From assembly GCA_034716535.1 (NCBI GenBank), contig JAYEJW010000048.1, positions 1 to 16,985 on the forward strand: DNA of 16,985 nucleotides, read 5' to 3'. The DNA is from JAYEJW01 sp034716535 (GTDB lineage Bacteria; Pseudomonadota; Gammaproteobacteria; Chromatiales; Chromatiaceae). Positions 7,399-15,124 of this stretch are shown in pieces (the stretch's first letter is position 1; each line of letters begins with the position of its first letter). The translations under genes were made by a program, and so were the position numbers. The notes under the pieces were generated by a model, which was not told where the DNA came from, searched no databases, and worked only from the letters and a program-made list of their open reading frames with translations.

Positions 7399-8751
7399 TC
7401 AAGCCGTCAGAGTTCTCAACAGGTTCTTATAATCCTCCTCGACGCTCGCCTCCGTTTCACGCAGACTCTTTACTTTCCTTGTCGCATGAAGCACGGTGGT
7501 GTGGTCTCTACCGCCGAACGCGCTACCGATTTCCGGCAGGCTGTGCTTCGTCAACTCCTTAGCGAGCGCCATAGCGATCTGGCGAGGTCTGGCGATGGAT
7601 CGGCTGCGCTTACTGGAAAGCAGATCCGTCGTCCTGATCTTGAAGTATTCCGCCACGGTCTTCTGGATGTTCTCCATCGTGACCTGCTTGTCTTGCGCTG
7701 CCAGCATGTCTCGCAACGCTTCCTTGGCAAACTCCAAGTTAACTGGTTTTCCGGTGAACTGGGAGTTTGCGACGAGTCGCCTTAACGCGCCTTCGAGATC
7801 GCGGATGTTCGAGCGGATCCGTCGTCCAACGAAGAACGCCACGTCTTCGGGGAGGTTGACACCAAGATGGCTCGCCTTGCTCTGAAGGATAGCGACGCGC
7901 GTTTCCAGGTCGGGCGGCTCAATGGCCACCGTCAGACCCCAGCCAAAGCGCGAGCGCAATCGTTCCTCGAGTCCGCTGACTTCTTTTGGGAAGCGATCGC
8001 TCGATAGAACGATCTGCTGTCTGGACTCGAACAAGGCGTTAAAGGTGTGGAAAAATTCTTCCTGGGAGCGCTCTTTGCCCGCGAAAAATTGGACGTCATC
8101 GATAAGCAGCGCGTTGACTGAACGATAACGCTTCTTGAACTCATCGATACGGTTGTGCTGTAGTGCCTTGACCATCTCCGCTACGAATCGCTCTGAATGC
8201 AGGTAGACGACTCGGGCGGCCGAGTTGGTGGCCAGCACCATGTTGCCGACCGCATGCATGAGGTGCGTCTTGCCGAGACCAACACCGCCGTAGATAAACA
8301 GCGGGTTGTACGCACTTCCCGGGTTCTGACCGATCTGTATCGAAGCGGCGCGCGCGATCTGATTGGATTTACCTTCAACGAAGGTGTCGAAGATAAACTC
8401 GGCGTTCAAGTTTCCCTCTGCGCGGCGGGCGTCCAAATTCTCTCGGTGTTCCAGGGGTTGGACATCCTCTCTCGGCGATTCTGCGGGGCCGCTTTTTTCG
8501 TCGCGTTGCAGGGACCCGATCACGAAAGCGACTCGGGCGATGCGCCCGCCGCTGAGCCGGTCGCATATCTCCAAGATGCGCTGCTCGTAATGTTGCCGGA
8601 CCCAGTCTTTGACGAACCGGTTGGGCGCATACAGGCGGATTTGCCCCGTTGAATCCTCCTCGGCCGCCTGCAGCGGAAGGATCCAGGTGTTGTACTCCGC
8701 GGACGTTAGATCACCTTTTAAGAAAGAAACGCACTGGTCCCAGACTTGCAC
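7399..8751 (-). CDS. dnaA: Chromosomal replication initiator protein DnaA
   Basis: This 450-residue AAA+ initiator has all four domains: an N-terminal helicase-loading domain beginning with VWDQCVSFLK, a variable linker (about 82-115), the ATPase with Walker A GGVGLGKTH (155-163) and Walker B LLIDDVQFF (D218, D219), and the DNA-binding domain. The last carries the DnaA signature around GGRDHTTVLHATRKV, which reads DnaA boxes. The start is GTG at 8751 with a GGAGGG stretch about 11 bases upstream. Perfect DnaA boxes sit on both sides of the gene, so autoregulation is likely. It is divergent from rpmH and upstream of dnaN on the same strand. Confidence 0.97.
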   Translation of the reverse strand: MQVWDQCVSFLKGDLTSAEYNTWILPLQAAEEDSTGQIRLYAPNRFVKDWVRQHYEQRILEICDRLSGGRIARVAFVIGSLQRDEKSGPAESPREDVQPLEHRENLDARRAEGNLNAEFIFDTFVEGKSNQIARAASIQIGQNPGSAYNPLFIYGGVGLGKTHLMHAVGNMVLATNSAARVVYLHSERFVAEMVKALQHNRIDEFKKRYRSVNALLIDDVQFFAGKERSQEEFFHTFNALFESRQQIVLSSDRFPKEVSGLEERLRSRFGWGLTVAIEPPDLETRVAILQSKASHLGVNLPEDVAFFVGRRIRSNIRDLEGALRRLVANSQFTGKPVNLEFAKEALRDMLAAQDKQVTMENIQKTVAEYFKIRTTDLLSSKRSRSIARPRQIAMALAKELTKHSLPEIGSAFGGRDHTTVLHATRKVKSLRETEASVEEDYKNLLRTLTA

Positions 8752-8898
8752 CGATGTGAACCCTCCCTCTCGCGCAGACGATTGTTTGCCGTTACGCGCG
8801 CGACCAGAATTTGATCAGGGGCGCCGGTTTGATCCCCGCCCTCACTACCTGGAAAATCGGCGCTGACTTGCTAGAGAGTCTATCCGGCTTTGCGCCAG

Positions 8899-8907
8899 TT
8901 ATCCACA
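8899..8907 (+). promoter_or_regulatory. DnaA box (perfect) upstream of dnaA and rpmH
   Basis: TTATCCACA lies 148 bases upstream of the dnaA start and 32 bases before the rpmH -35 hexamer. It could mediate DnaA autoregulation or contribute to an origin. Confidence 0.8.
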
Positions 8908-8938
8908 GGTCCGTTCGGCTGATGCCCACCATTATTCG

Positions 8939-8967
8939 TTGACCCTGAGGACGCCCGAAAATATAAT
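8939..8967 (+). promoter_or_regulatory. Sigma70 promoter for the rpmH operon
   Basis: TTGACC (8939-8944, five of six consensus bases) and TATAAT (8962-8967, perfect) are separated by exactly 17 bases. Transcription would start near 8974, about 55 bases before rpmH, and probably runs through rnpA, yidD, yidC and mnmE. Confidence 0.8.
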
Positions 8968-9029
8968 CCGTTGTCTTTGCTTTGATATCTCGCTACGGCT
9001 TTTGCCGCTCGTGATTTGGAACTTTCAAG

Positions 9030-9164
9030 ATGAAGAGAACTTTTCAACCAAGCCGACTGAAGCGGGTCCGCACTCACGGTTTCCGCGCGCGCATGGCCAC
9101 TAGAAATGGCCGCAAGGTATTGAAGGCCCGCCGCTCCAAAGGGCGCGCGCGTCTCACGCCCTGA
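9030..9164 (+). CDS. rpmH: 50S ribosomal protein L34
   Basis: This 44-residue, highly basic protein reads MKRTFQPSRLKR at its start, then HGFRARM and NGRKVLKARRSKGRARL, which is the full L34 signature at the standard length. L34 is a late-assembly protein of the large ribosomal subunit. The gene follows a strong promoter by about 55 bases. The next gene begins directly at the base after its stop, so L34 and the RNase P protein are produced from one message, as in most bacteria. It lies on the plus strand, divergent from dnaA. Confidence 0.97.
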   Translation: MKRTFQPSRLKRVRTHGFRARMATRNGRKVLKARRSKGRARLTP

Positions 9165-9548
9165 TTGACGCGCCTTCGGGGGACAGTTTCCGACGCGCGC
9201 TTGCCGCGCCGAGCGCGCTTGAGCCGAGCTCGGGATTACCGAAGCGTGTTCGCGAATCCGGCCAAGTCAGTGGACGCCTGCTTCACCGTCCTTGCGCGGC
9301 GCACGGATACCGAGCCGGCTCGCCTCGGATTGGCCATCTCGAAAAAGTGCGCTCGGCGCGCCGTTGACCGCAGCCGCTTGAAGCGGGTCGTCCGCGAGAG
9401 CTTCCGGCGGCACCGCGCCGATCTGTACGGCCTTGATCTCGTCGTCCTGTGTCGGCGCGACGCCGTCGGCTCGAGGTCCCAACGGCTATTCGACTCGCTT
9501 TCCGTCCACTGGAAACGCATTCTGGATCAGCTATGCGCAAGTTGTTGA
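9165..9548 (+). CDS. rnpA: Ribonuclease P protein component
   Basis: RnpA binds the RNase P RNA and helps process tRNA 5' leaders. The 127-residue frame has the expected aromatic/basic N-terminus (LPRRARLSRARDY, then RSVF), the middle RLGLAISKK, and the RNR-like motif as RSRLKRVVRESFR (residues 69-81), where serine 70 stands in place of the usual asparagine. The C-terminus is DLVVLCR with a variable tail. The TTG at 9165 abuts the rpmH stop and lacks a clear ribosome site; an in-frame TTG at 9201 would give 115 residues, also normal for the family, so the start is uncertain. The 3' end overlaps yidD by 16 bases. Confidence 0.93.
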   Translation: MTRLRGTVSDARLPRRARLSRARDYRSVFANPAKSVDACFTVLARRTDTEPARLGLAISKKCARRAVDRSRLKRVVRESFRRHRADLYGLDLVVLCRRDAVGSRSQRLFDSLSVHWKRILDQLCASC

Positions 9549-9769
9549 TTGTCCTGATCCGTGGCTACCAGTATCTGATTAGTCCCCTGCTTGGAAGTCA
9601 TTGCCGCTTCCATCCCAGTTGTTCCAATTACGCTGCGGAGGCGATACGGGTTCACGGGTCAGGTCGTGGCTCCTGGCTCGCCGCTCGCCGCCTGTCGAAA
9701 TGCCATCCGTGGCACCCCGGCGGGTTCGATCCTGTTCCGGAAAAATCCGACGAAACATCCCATGGATAA
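9533..9769 (+). CDS. yidD: Membrane protein insertion efficiency factor YidD
   Basis: This 78-residue protein has the complete YidD (haemolytic domain) signature: IRGYQYLISPLLG, then HCRFHPSCSNYA with cysteines 24 and 30, and KCHPWHPGGFDPVP. YidD associates with the inner membrane through its amphipathic N-terminus and assists YidC-dependent insertion. It starts inside the end of rnpA (16-base overlap) and its last eight bases overlap the yidC start, so the three genes are tightly coupled. Length and motif leave little doubt. Confidence 0.95.
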   Translation: MRKLLIVLIRGYQYLISPLLGSHCRFHPSCSNYAAEAIRVHGSGRGSWLAARRLSKCHPWHPGGFDPVPEKSDETSHG

Positions 9770-11420
9770 TCTGCGTCTGCTCCTCTTTTTCTCACTGGCC
9801 ATCGTCCTTCTCCTGATCTACCAGGCGTGGATGGAAGATTATGGCGGTTTGGCGCAGCCGGCTCCTGTCGAAGAAAGCGCCACCGCTTCGCTATCGGAGG
9901 TTCCGGAGGGAATTCCGGAGGGCACCGCAACGCCCGAGCTCCCCGCCGCGACACCGACGGCCCCCACCGTACAGCAATCTCCGACGACTCCTCCCGTAAC
10001 CGTGGAAACGGACCTGTTGCGGGTCGAGATCTCCCCGCGAGGCGGTACCATCGAAAGTGTTCGGCTGAAGGACTATTCAGTCAGTCCGGACCAACCGGAC
10101 GAGGAATTCCGACTGTTCAAACCGCAGCCTCCGAACATGTTCGTTGCCCAATCCGGGCTCTTGGGCAGTGAGCGTGACCGGGTCCCCACCCATGAGGCAT
10201 TGTTCTCAAGCCTTGAGACCAACTACGCGCTTGGGCCGAAAGAGAATACGCTGGAGGTGGAGCTGGTGTGGGCCCATGAGTCCGGGATCCAAGTGAAGAA
10301 GCGCTACCGCTTCGAGCGCGGCAGCTATCTGATCAAGGCCATCCAAGAGGTTACCAACGCGAGCGGCTCGCCCTTGGCGGTGCGCGAATACAGCCAGCTC
10401 CAGCGCACGGAGCTTTACGATCCGAGCGAATCGACCTTTATCTATACCTATACGGGAGGCGTGTACTACAGCCCGGAGGACAAGTACACGAAGGAGTCCT
10501 TCGACGATATGCGCAGCGCGAAGCTGGACCGCCAGGTCACCGATGGCTGGGTCGCTATGATCCAGCACTACTTTATGTCTGCCTGGATACCGACCCCCGC
10601 CGCGCCCCAAACCTTCTATACAAACGTTCTCGACGATTCCCGTTACATCATCGGCATGTATACGGAGCCGTCAACGATTGCGCACGGGGCAACCCACAGC
10701 TTCGAGAACAGGCTCTTTGTTGGGCCCAAGCTCCAGGATATGCTGGCCTCGATTGCTCCTGGCCTGGAGCTTGCGGTGGACTATGGTTGGCTGACCATTT
10801 TGGCCCAACCCATTTATTGGCTCCTGAGCAAGATTCACGCCCTGGTCGGAAACTGGGGTTGGGCCATCATCATCCTTACCATTCTCATCAAGGCGGCCTT
10901 CTACAAGCTCTCGGAGACGAGCTACCGCTCGATGGCCAACATGCGCAAGTTCACCCCGCGGTTGCAGGCGTTGAAGGATCGTTACGGAGACGACAAGCAG
11001 CGACTCAACCAGGCCATGATGGAGTTGTACAAGAAGGAAAAGATCAACCCCCTCGGCGGCTGCTTGCCGATCGTGGTCCAGATCCCGGTATTCATCGCCC
11101 TCTATTGGGTCCTGCTCGAGAGCGTGGAATTGCGTCAAGCGCCCTTCGCGCTCTGGATCGACAACCTGTCGGCGCCTGACCCGTACTTCGTGCTGCCGTT
11201 GATCATGGGCGTTTCCATGTTCGTCCAACAGAAGCTCAATCCCGCCCCGCCGGATCCGATCCAGGCCAAGGTCATGATGAGCCTGCCCTTTGTGTTCACT
11301 GTCTTCTTCGCGTTCTTTCCGGCGGGACTGGTGCTCTATTGGGTGGTCAACAATCTTCTGTCCATCGCCCAGCAGTGGCACATCACGCGCAGTATCGAGA
11401 AGGCGGCTGCCAGGAAATGA
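9762..11420 (+). CDS. yidC: Membrane protein insertase YidC
   Basis: This 552-residue inner-membrane insertase inserts and folds membrane proteins with or without SecYEG. It starts MDNLRLLLFF with a first membrane helix to about residue 23, followed by a low-complexity Pro/Ala/Thr/Glu linker, then the Gram-negative periplasmic domain (from about TDLLRVEISPRGGTIESV), then the conserved C-terminal helices with INPLGGCLPIVVQIPVFIALY and the last helix FPAGLVLYWVVNNLLSIAQQW. At the groove position that is arginine in E. coli the residue looks like lysine (ILIKAAFYK), which also occurs in relatives. The ATG at 9762 was chosen over an upstream in-frame start because it begins the known N-terminal anchor. 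Confidence 0.97.
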   Translation: MDNLRLLLFFSLAIVLLLIYQAWMEDYGGLAQPAPVEESATASLSEVPEGIPEGTATPELPAATPTAPTVQQSPTTPPVTVETDLLRVEISPRGGTIESVRLKDYSVSPDQPDEEFRLFKPQPPNMFVAQSGLLGSERDRVPTHEALFSSLETNYALGPKENTLEVELVWAHESGIQVKKRYRFERGSYLIKAIQEVTNASGSPLAVREYSQLQRTELYDPSESTFIYTYTGGVYYSPEDKYTKESFDDMRSAKLDRQVTDGWVAMIQHYFMSAWIPTPAAPQTFYTNVLDDSRYIIGMYTEPSTIAHGATHSFENRLFVGPKLQDMLASIAPGLELAVDYGWLTILAQPIYWLLSKIHALVGNWGWAIIILTILIKAAFYKLSETSYRSMANMRKFTPRLQALKDRYGDDKQRLNQAMMELYKKEKINPLGGCLPIVVQIPVFIALYWVLLESVELRQAPFALWIDNLSAPDPYFVLPLIMGVSMFVQQKLNPAPPDPIQAKVMMSLPFVFTVFFAFFPAGLVLYWVVNNLLSIAQQWHITRSIEKAAARK

Positions 11421-11448
11421 GGCAGCTTGGTCCTCGCTGACGTGACCG

Positions 11449-12795
11449 ATGGCGGTGCTGGAGACCATCGCGGCCGTCGCGACGCCGCCGGGACCGGGGG
11501 GTGTCGGGATCGTGCGCGTCTCGGGACCCCTTTCCAGCGCGATCGCCAAAGGGGTGATCGGCCGATCACCTGAGCCGCGAATCGCGACGCTCGCGGACTT
11601 TCACGGGCGCGACGGCGTTGCGATCGACCAGGGGATTGCGCTTTTCTTTCCCTCGCCCCGCTCCTTCACGGGGGACGACGTGCTGGAGCTTCAAGGTCAC
11701 GGCGGCCCGGTCGTCATGGATCTCCTCTTGCGTCGCACGCTGGAGCTGGGTGCGCGCCTCGCAAGACCGGGCGAATTCAGCGAACGCGCCTTCATCCACG
11801 GCAAGCTCGATCTGACGCAAGCCGAGGCCGTTGCAGACCTCATCGATAGCACCACGGAGGCAGCGGCCCGGATGGCGAGCCGGACGCTGCACGGCGAATT
11901 CTCGCGTCGCATCCACGCGCTTGCGGACGCGCTCATCCGGGTACGTACGTTCGTCGAGGCTGCCATGGATTTCCCGGACGAGGAGATCGATTTCTTGGCT
12001 GCGACGGAGCTGTGCGAAGACCTGAGGGGATTGATCGATCAGACGCGGGCAGTGATGGCCAGCGCCCGACAGGGCCAGCTCGTCCGCGAGGGCCTGCAGC
12101 TCGTTATCGCCGGTCCTCCGAACGCCGGGAAATCCAGCCTTCTTAACGTACTCTCAGGGACCGAGGCCGCAATCGTTACGGAGATCCCGGGCACGACGAG
12201 AGACCTGTTACGCCAAGAGATACAGATCGACGGCATGCCCCTGCGCATCATCGATACGGCCGGGCTGCGACCGTCCGAAGACCCGGTCGAACGCGAAGGC
12301 ATCCGCCGTGCAAGGGACCAGATCGACCGGGCCGATCGGGTACTCTGGGTCTTCGATGGGATCGCCGAGCCTGGTCACGCGAGCTTCGACGCAAGCTTCC
12401 TGCCGAGACAGATCCCGGTCACCTTTGTCCGCAACAAGATCGATCTGACCGAAACTCGCCCCGGCCGTCGAGAGACGGATGCCGGCGTTGAGATCGCCCT
12501 CTCCGCCAGGACCGGAGCCGGCATGTCTTCCCTGCGCGAGCATCTCAAGGATATCGTGGGTTTCCATGGAGCCGGCGAAGGGGAGTTCATGGCCCGCCGT
12601 CGACACCTCGATGCCTTGCGCAGAGCGTGCAACCATCTTGAATCGGCCGCGCAGATCTTGGCACAGACCGCCGCCGGCGAGCTGATGGCGGAAGATCTGC
12701 GTCTTGCGCACTATGCCCTCGGGGAGATCACCGGGGAGTTCAGCTCGGACGACCTGCTGGGCGAGATCTTCGCCAGCTTCTGTATCGGAAAGTGA
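11449..12795 (+). CDS. mnmE: tRNA modification GTPase MnmE
   Basis: MnmE, with MnmG, installs the carboxymethylaminomethyl group on uridine 34 of certain tRNAs. The 448-residue protein has the folate-binding N-terminal domain (TPPGPGGVGIVRVSG), a helical domain, and an inserted G domain: G1 GPPNAGKSS (222-230), a G2-like TTRD, G3 DTAG (269-272), G4 NKID. It ends in the invariant FCIGK with Cys445. The gene begins 28 bases after yidC and closes the conserved block. Its functional partner mnmG, often the next gene, is not in the remaining 4 kb. Confidence 0.97.
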   Translation: MAVLETIAAVATPPGPGGVGIVRVSGPLSSAIAKGVIGRSPEPRIATLADFHGRDGVAIDQGIALFFPSPRSFTGDDVLELQGHGGPVVMDLLLRRTLELGARLARPGEFSERAFIHGKLDLTQAEAVADLIDSTTEAAARMASRTLHGEFSRRIHALADALIRVRTFVEAAMDFPDEEIDFLAATELCEDLRGLIDQTRAVMASARQGQLVREGLQLVIAGPPNAGKSSLLNVLSGTEAAIVTEIPGTTRDLLRQEIQIDGMPLRIIDTAGLRPSEDPVEREGIRRARDQIDRADRVLWVFDGIAEPGHASFDASFLPRQIPVTFVRNKIDLTETRPGRRETDAGVEIALSARTGAGMSSLREHLKDIVGFHGAGEGEFMARRRHLDALRRACNHLESAAQILAQTAAGELMAEDLRLAHYALGEITGEFSSDDLLGEIFASFCIGK

Positions 12796-12843
12796 AGGAT
12801 AAGGAACCGAGGCCGCGGGATGGTCGATGCATTCAAGCGGCGT

Positions 12844-12856
12844 GAGGATCATCCTC
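12844..12856. repeat. Palindrome after mnmE
   Basis: GAGGAT and ATCCTC flank a single C, a perfect 6+1+6 inverted repeat. It may be part of the mnmE transcript end, but there is no following T-tract. Confidence 0.45.
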
Positions 12857-12883
12857 CCGGTGGCGGCTTCAGGCTCTCAACGA

Positions 12884-12902
12884 AAAGGGTTCTGCGCCCT
12901 TT
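12884..12902. terminator. Possible hairpin terminator after mnmE
   Basis: AAAGGG and CCCTTT form a 6-base stem around a 7-base loop, with A residues before and T residues at the end of the stem. The T-run is short, so this is a weak intrinsic terminator at best. Confidence 0.3.
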
Positions 12903-12910
12903 CTGCGTCT

Positions 12911-12927
12911 GCGGATTATCTATCCGC
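12911..12927. repeat. Inverted repeat in the mnmE-13026 gap
   Basis: GCGGAT and ATCCGC are perfect 6-base arms around a 5-base spacer, nine bases after the previous hairpin. Confidence 0.45.
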
Positions 12928-12974
12928 CACTGTTATTGCACGCGCGCTTGACCAATGGCCCGGTTCAGGGCAAC

Positions 12975-12990
12975 CTCTAGTCGGCTAGAG
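12975..12990. repeat. Inverted repeat upstream of the membrane-protein gene
   Basis: CTCTAG and CTAGAG are perfect 6-base arms around TCGG. It overlaps the next palindrome by two bases. Confidence 0.5.
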
Positions 12991-13005
12991 ACGATTGAAT
13001 CGTCT
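12989..13005. promoter_or_regulatory. Operator-like palindrome upstream of the membrane-protein gene
   Basis: AGACGATT and AATCGTCT are perfect 8-base arms around one G, ending 20 bases before the ATG at 13026. The size and place suit a dimeric regulator site, or a hairpin in the 5' leader. No regulator gene is adjacent and no clear -10/-35 pair was found. Confidence 0.45.
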
Positions 13006-13025
13006 ATCCTCTTGCGTAAACTCAG

Positions 13026-13679
13026 ATGAATGACGACGAGACCAGGCGGCGCGGCGGTGAATTGCTCGTGAATCTATTTTCGGGCGTCGGGCTAGGGCTC
13101 CTGTTGGGCATCATTGTCGGCCTCTCAGTTACGCCGGTCGTTTCCGTCGTTGTCGGCGCACTGACATCGCTTCTTGCAGTTTTTCTTGGCCTTGAGGGGG
13201 GCGCTGACTCCAAGCTGGCAGCCCTTGGTAATACCCGGCTTAATGGCGTCCGGATCGGGAGTTTCGGATTCGCAACCGTTTTCGGCCTGCTGCTAGGTCT
13301 CTACATCCGTATTCAGGACCCGTTTGCCGTGTCGATCCAACAGCACATGCAGCGTTGGCTGGATGCAGATTTCACGCGGGAAGAGGCAAAAATAGTGGTC
13401 ATGTACCAAAACGCGGGTCTAAAACCCGAGGGCGTTGAGGTCGTCGCTGGCGTCACTGACCATAAGAAGCCGGTGCTGTATGGCGTGCTCGAAGATATCG
13501 ATGCCTGTAATCGACTGAATCCCCAGCGCTATGGCGATGACCCCGAAGAAATCTTGGGCGCATTCAGGAACTATGACACGACCGCGCTTGGACAAATTGC
13601 CGATCAGGTCGATGAAATGCCGAAAGATGTCCAGTTAAAAGTGTTGACCATGGTCCACAAAATTATGTGCGATTCGTAG
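13026..13679 (+). CDS. Three-helix membrane protein of unknown function, paired with a protease
   Basis: I do not recognise this 217-residue family. Hydrophobic, glycine-rich segments at about 15-35, 36-57 and 77-95 look like three membrane helices. The N-terminus has RRR (7-9) and the second loop has K63, R71 and R76, so by the positive-inside rule the N-terminus is cytoplasmic and the soluble C-terminal domain (96-217) faces the periplasm. That domain is acidic and helical by eye, with one stretch DACNRLNPQRYGDDPEEIL. No signal for catalysis is seen. There is no clear Shine-Dalgarno sequence before the ATG, and a strong palindrome lies 20 bases upstream. The secreted protease gene starts 11 bases after the stop, so the two are probably one operon with both soluble parts in the periplasm. 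Confidence 0.75.
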   Translation: MNDDETRRRGGELLVNLFSGVGLGLLLGIIVGLSVTPVVSVVVGALTSLLAVFLGLEGGADSKLAALGNTRLNGVRIGSFGFATVFGLLLGLYIRIQDPFAVSIQQHMQRWLDADFTREEAKIVVMYQNAGLKPEGVEVVAGVTDHKKPVLYGVLEDIDACNRLNPQRYGDDPEEILGAFRNYDTTALGQIADQVDEMPKDVQLKVLTMVHKIMCDS

Positions 13680-13683
13680 GAGG
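13678..13683 (+). promoter_or_regulatory. Ribosome binding site of the protease gene
   Basis: AGGAGG overlaps the stop codon of the upstream gene and lies seven bases before the ATG at 13691. It fixes that start in preference to an in-frame TTG at 13667 and suggests coupling of the two genes. Confidence 0.8.
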
Positions 13684-13690
13684 ACGAATC

Positions 13691-15124
13691 ATGAGGCAAT
13701 ACTCATCATTTGTTACCGTCTCCAGGCTTTTCGTCCTTGGGCTAGCGTGCATTGCGACGTCACCCCTATCAGCGGACCCACGCGAGAGCGCAGAGTCGGT
13801 GGTTCAAATTACGTGCAGGCTGGGAACGAAAGAGATGAATGCAACGGGCTTTGTATGGGCGGAACCTGATCACGTGGTTACCGCTCTCCATGCGGTGGCC
13901 GGCTGCAAGAGTATCATCGTCTATAGCGAGGCAAAACGAAAAGAGACGACCGCGAAACTTGTTCGCGCCGACCTCAAGGCGGATTTGGCCCTTCTTGAGT
14001 TGGGCAAGGACTTGGGGCTCTCGCCGCTAAAACACGTTAGTACTGCACCAGGTTTACGTGACGAATTCTACATTTGGGGCTACCCATTTGCAGCCAAGGA
14101 GATGATTGAAAAGCCGATAGCTTTTGCGGGTGGCCTAAAACGGGATGGCGTGACTACCCTTGGATCGTCTTTCCAACACAACGATTTAAAAGACCTTTTC
14201 AGGGGGCAGAAGTACCCGACCAGAAACACGAAGATCCTTCGCATTACCAGCACCATTCAACCGGGCCACTCTGGCGCGCCGATATTTGATCGGCAAGGGA
14301 AGGTGGTCGCGGTAGCCGACGGTGGTTTACTTGGTGGATACCGCGGCATCAATTGGAGTATACCGGCCCACATCTATCTATCGAAATTGCCGAATTCTAA
14401 AGCTTCCCTCCCGAAGGACTCTTCCAAATGGGCTGGCTTGTTCAGTTCACTTGCCGCCAAAGAATCCAGAACGGTCGAGGTTCCACGCGAAGACGGATCT
14501 CATGGTGACTTTAAGCTCGTAAGAACAATCTCCTTGCTTGAACTGCGTGACTTGATAGGCGAGGAGCACTCCGAGTATTACACTGAAATGTTGGACAGCA
14601 TCAAGTCCTTTAGATCAGAAGTCGGCGACCTCTCATTTGATATTTATGAGGACTCCGAGACAGGTGCGACGGTTTCGGTTCCTACCGGGTTGAGCCTAAA
14701 ATGGAATCCAGAGACGAGGGCGATCGAGGCCGTGACTGTAAGCGGGGCCGTCCGTTTGTTTATTGGGGTGATCCGCAAGGATTCTTTCCCCGAAGCGTTT
14801 GCTTCGGCGCAGGTCTTCGTGAGCCCAATAAGCCAACTTGCGTCATCATGGCAGCCTTCTGTGACAGACGTGGCCTTTGAGGATGAATACATTGATCGTG
14901 AATGGGAGTGGGCATCACTCGCAGGCTTCCACGACGGAATCGACAAGGAGGCCGGCAAGCCGTCAGACTTGCTGCTGTCTCTTACTGTGTCCGGCAACGC
15001 TTTATTGGGCTATGCCGTCTATGCTGTCGGTGATATGGAAAAGGACCTCTCCGACGATGACATTGTCGACTACATGCTGATGCAGATGGGCGCTGAATTG
15101 TTATCTGACTTCGCAGTGCATTAA
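13691..15124 (+). CDS. Secreted trypsin-like serine protease with unrecognised C-terminal domain
   Basis: This 477-residue protein starts with a signal peptide (SRLFVLGLACIATSPLSA, cleavage likely after residue 28), so it should be periplasmic or secreted. Residues about 30-235 form a chymotrypsin-fold protease: catalytic His67 in VTALHAVAGC, Asp98 in KADLALLEL, Ser194 in PGHSGAPIFD, with the later GGYRGINWSIP strand. Cys42 and Cys71 could form a disulfide. No PDZ domain follows, unlike DegP/DegQ. Residues about 250-477 are an acidic domain I cannot assign, with a hydrophobic beta-like middle and a helical end. The upstream neighbour is a membrane protein with a predicted periplasmic domain, a candidate anchor, inhibitor or substrate. 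Base composition looks less GC-rich than the core genes, consistent with acquisition. Confidence 0.85.
   Translation: MRQYSSFVTVSRLFVLGLACIATSPLSADPRESAESVVQITCRLGTKEMNATGFVWAEPDHVVTALHAVAGCKSIIVYSEAKRKETTAKLVRADLKADLALLELGKDLGLSPLKHVSTAPGLRDEFYIWGYPFAAKEMIEKPIAFAGGLKRDGVTTLGSSFQHNDLKDLFRGQKYPTRNTKILRITSTIQPGHSGAPIFDRQGKVVAVADGGLLGGYRGINWSIPAHIYLSKLPNSKASLPKDSSKWAGLFSSLAAKESRTVEVPREDGSHGDFKLVRTISLLELRDLIGEEHSEYYTEMLDSIKSFRSEVGDLSFDIYEDSETGATVSVPTGLSLKWNPETRAIEAVTVSGAVRLFIGVIRKDSFPEAFASAQVFVSPISQLASSWQPSVTDVAFEDEYIDREWEWASLAGFHDGIDKEAGKPSDLLLSLTVSGNALLGYAVYAVGDMEKDLSDDDIVDYMLMQMGAELLSDFAVH

Larger units (their letters stand above)
8752..9029. other. dnaA-rpmH divergent intergenic region (278 bp)
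   Basis: The gap separates the two divergent gene blocks. It contains one perfect DnaA box (8899-8907), the rpmH promoter (8939-8967), and a direct repeat TTTGATC at 8810-8816 and 8828-8834 spaced by 18 bases, in the region expected to control dnaA. With only one clear box it is the weaker of the two oriC candidates. I found no convincing dnaA promoter. Confidence 0.5.

Noticed and set aside
10671..11549. A 292-codon open frame on the minus strand
   Set aside because: It lies opposite yidC and the start of mnmE and reads as a charged low-complexity shadow.
12948..12953. TTGACC as a -35 element for the membrane-protein gene
   Set aside because: No -10-like hexamer lies 16-19 bases downstream; the sequence there is CAACCTC.
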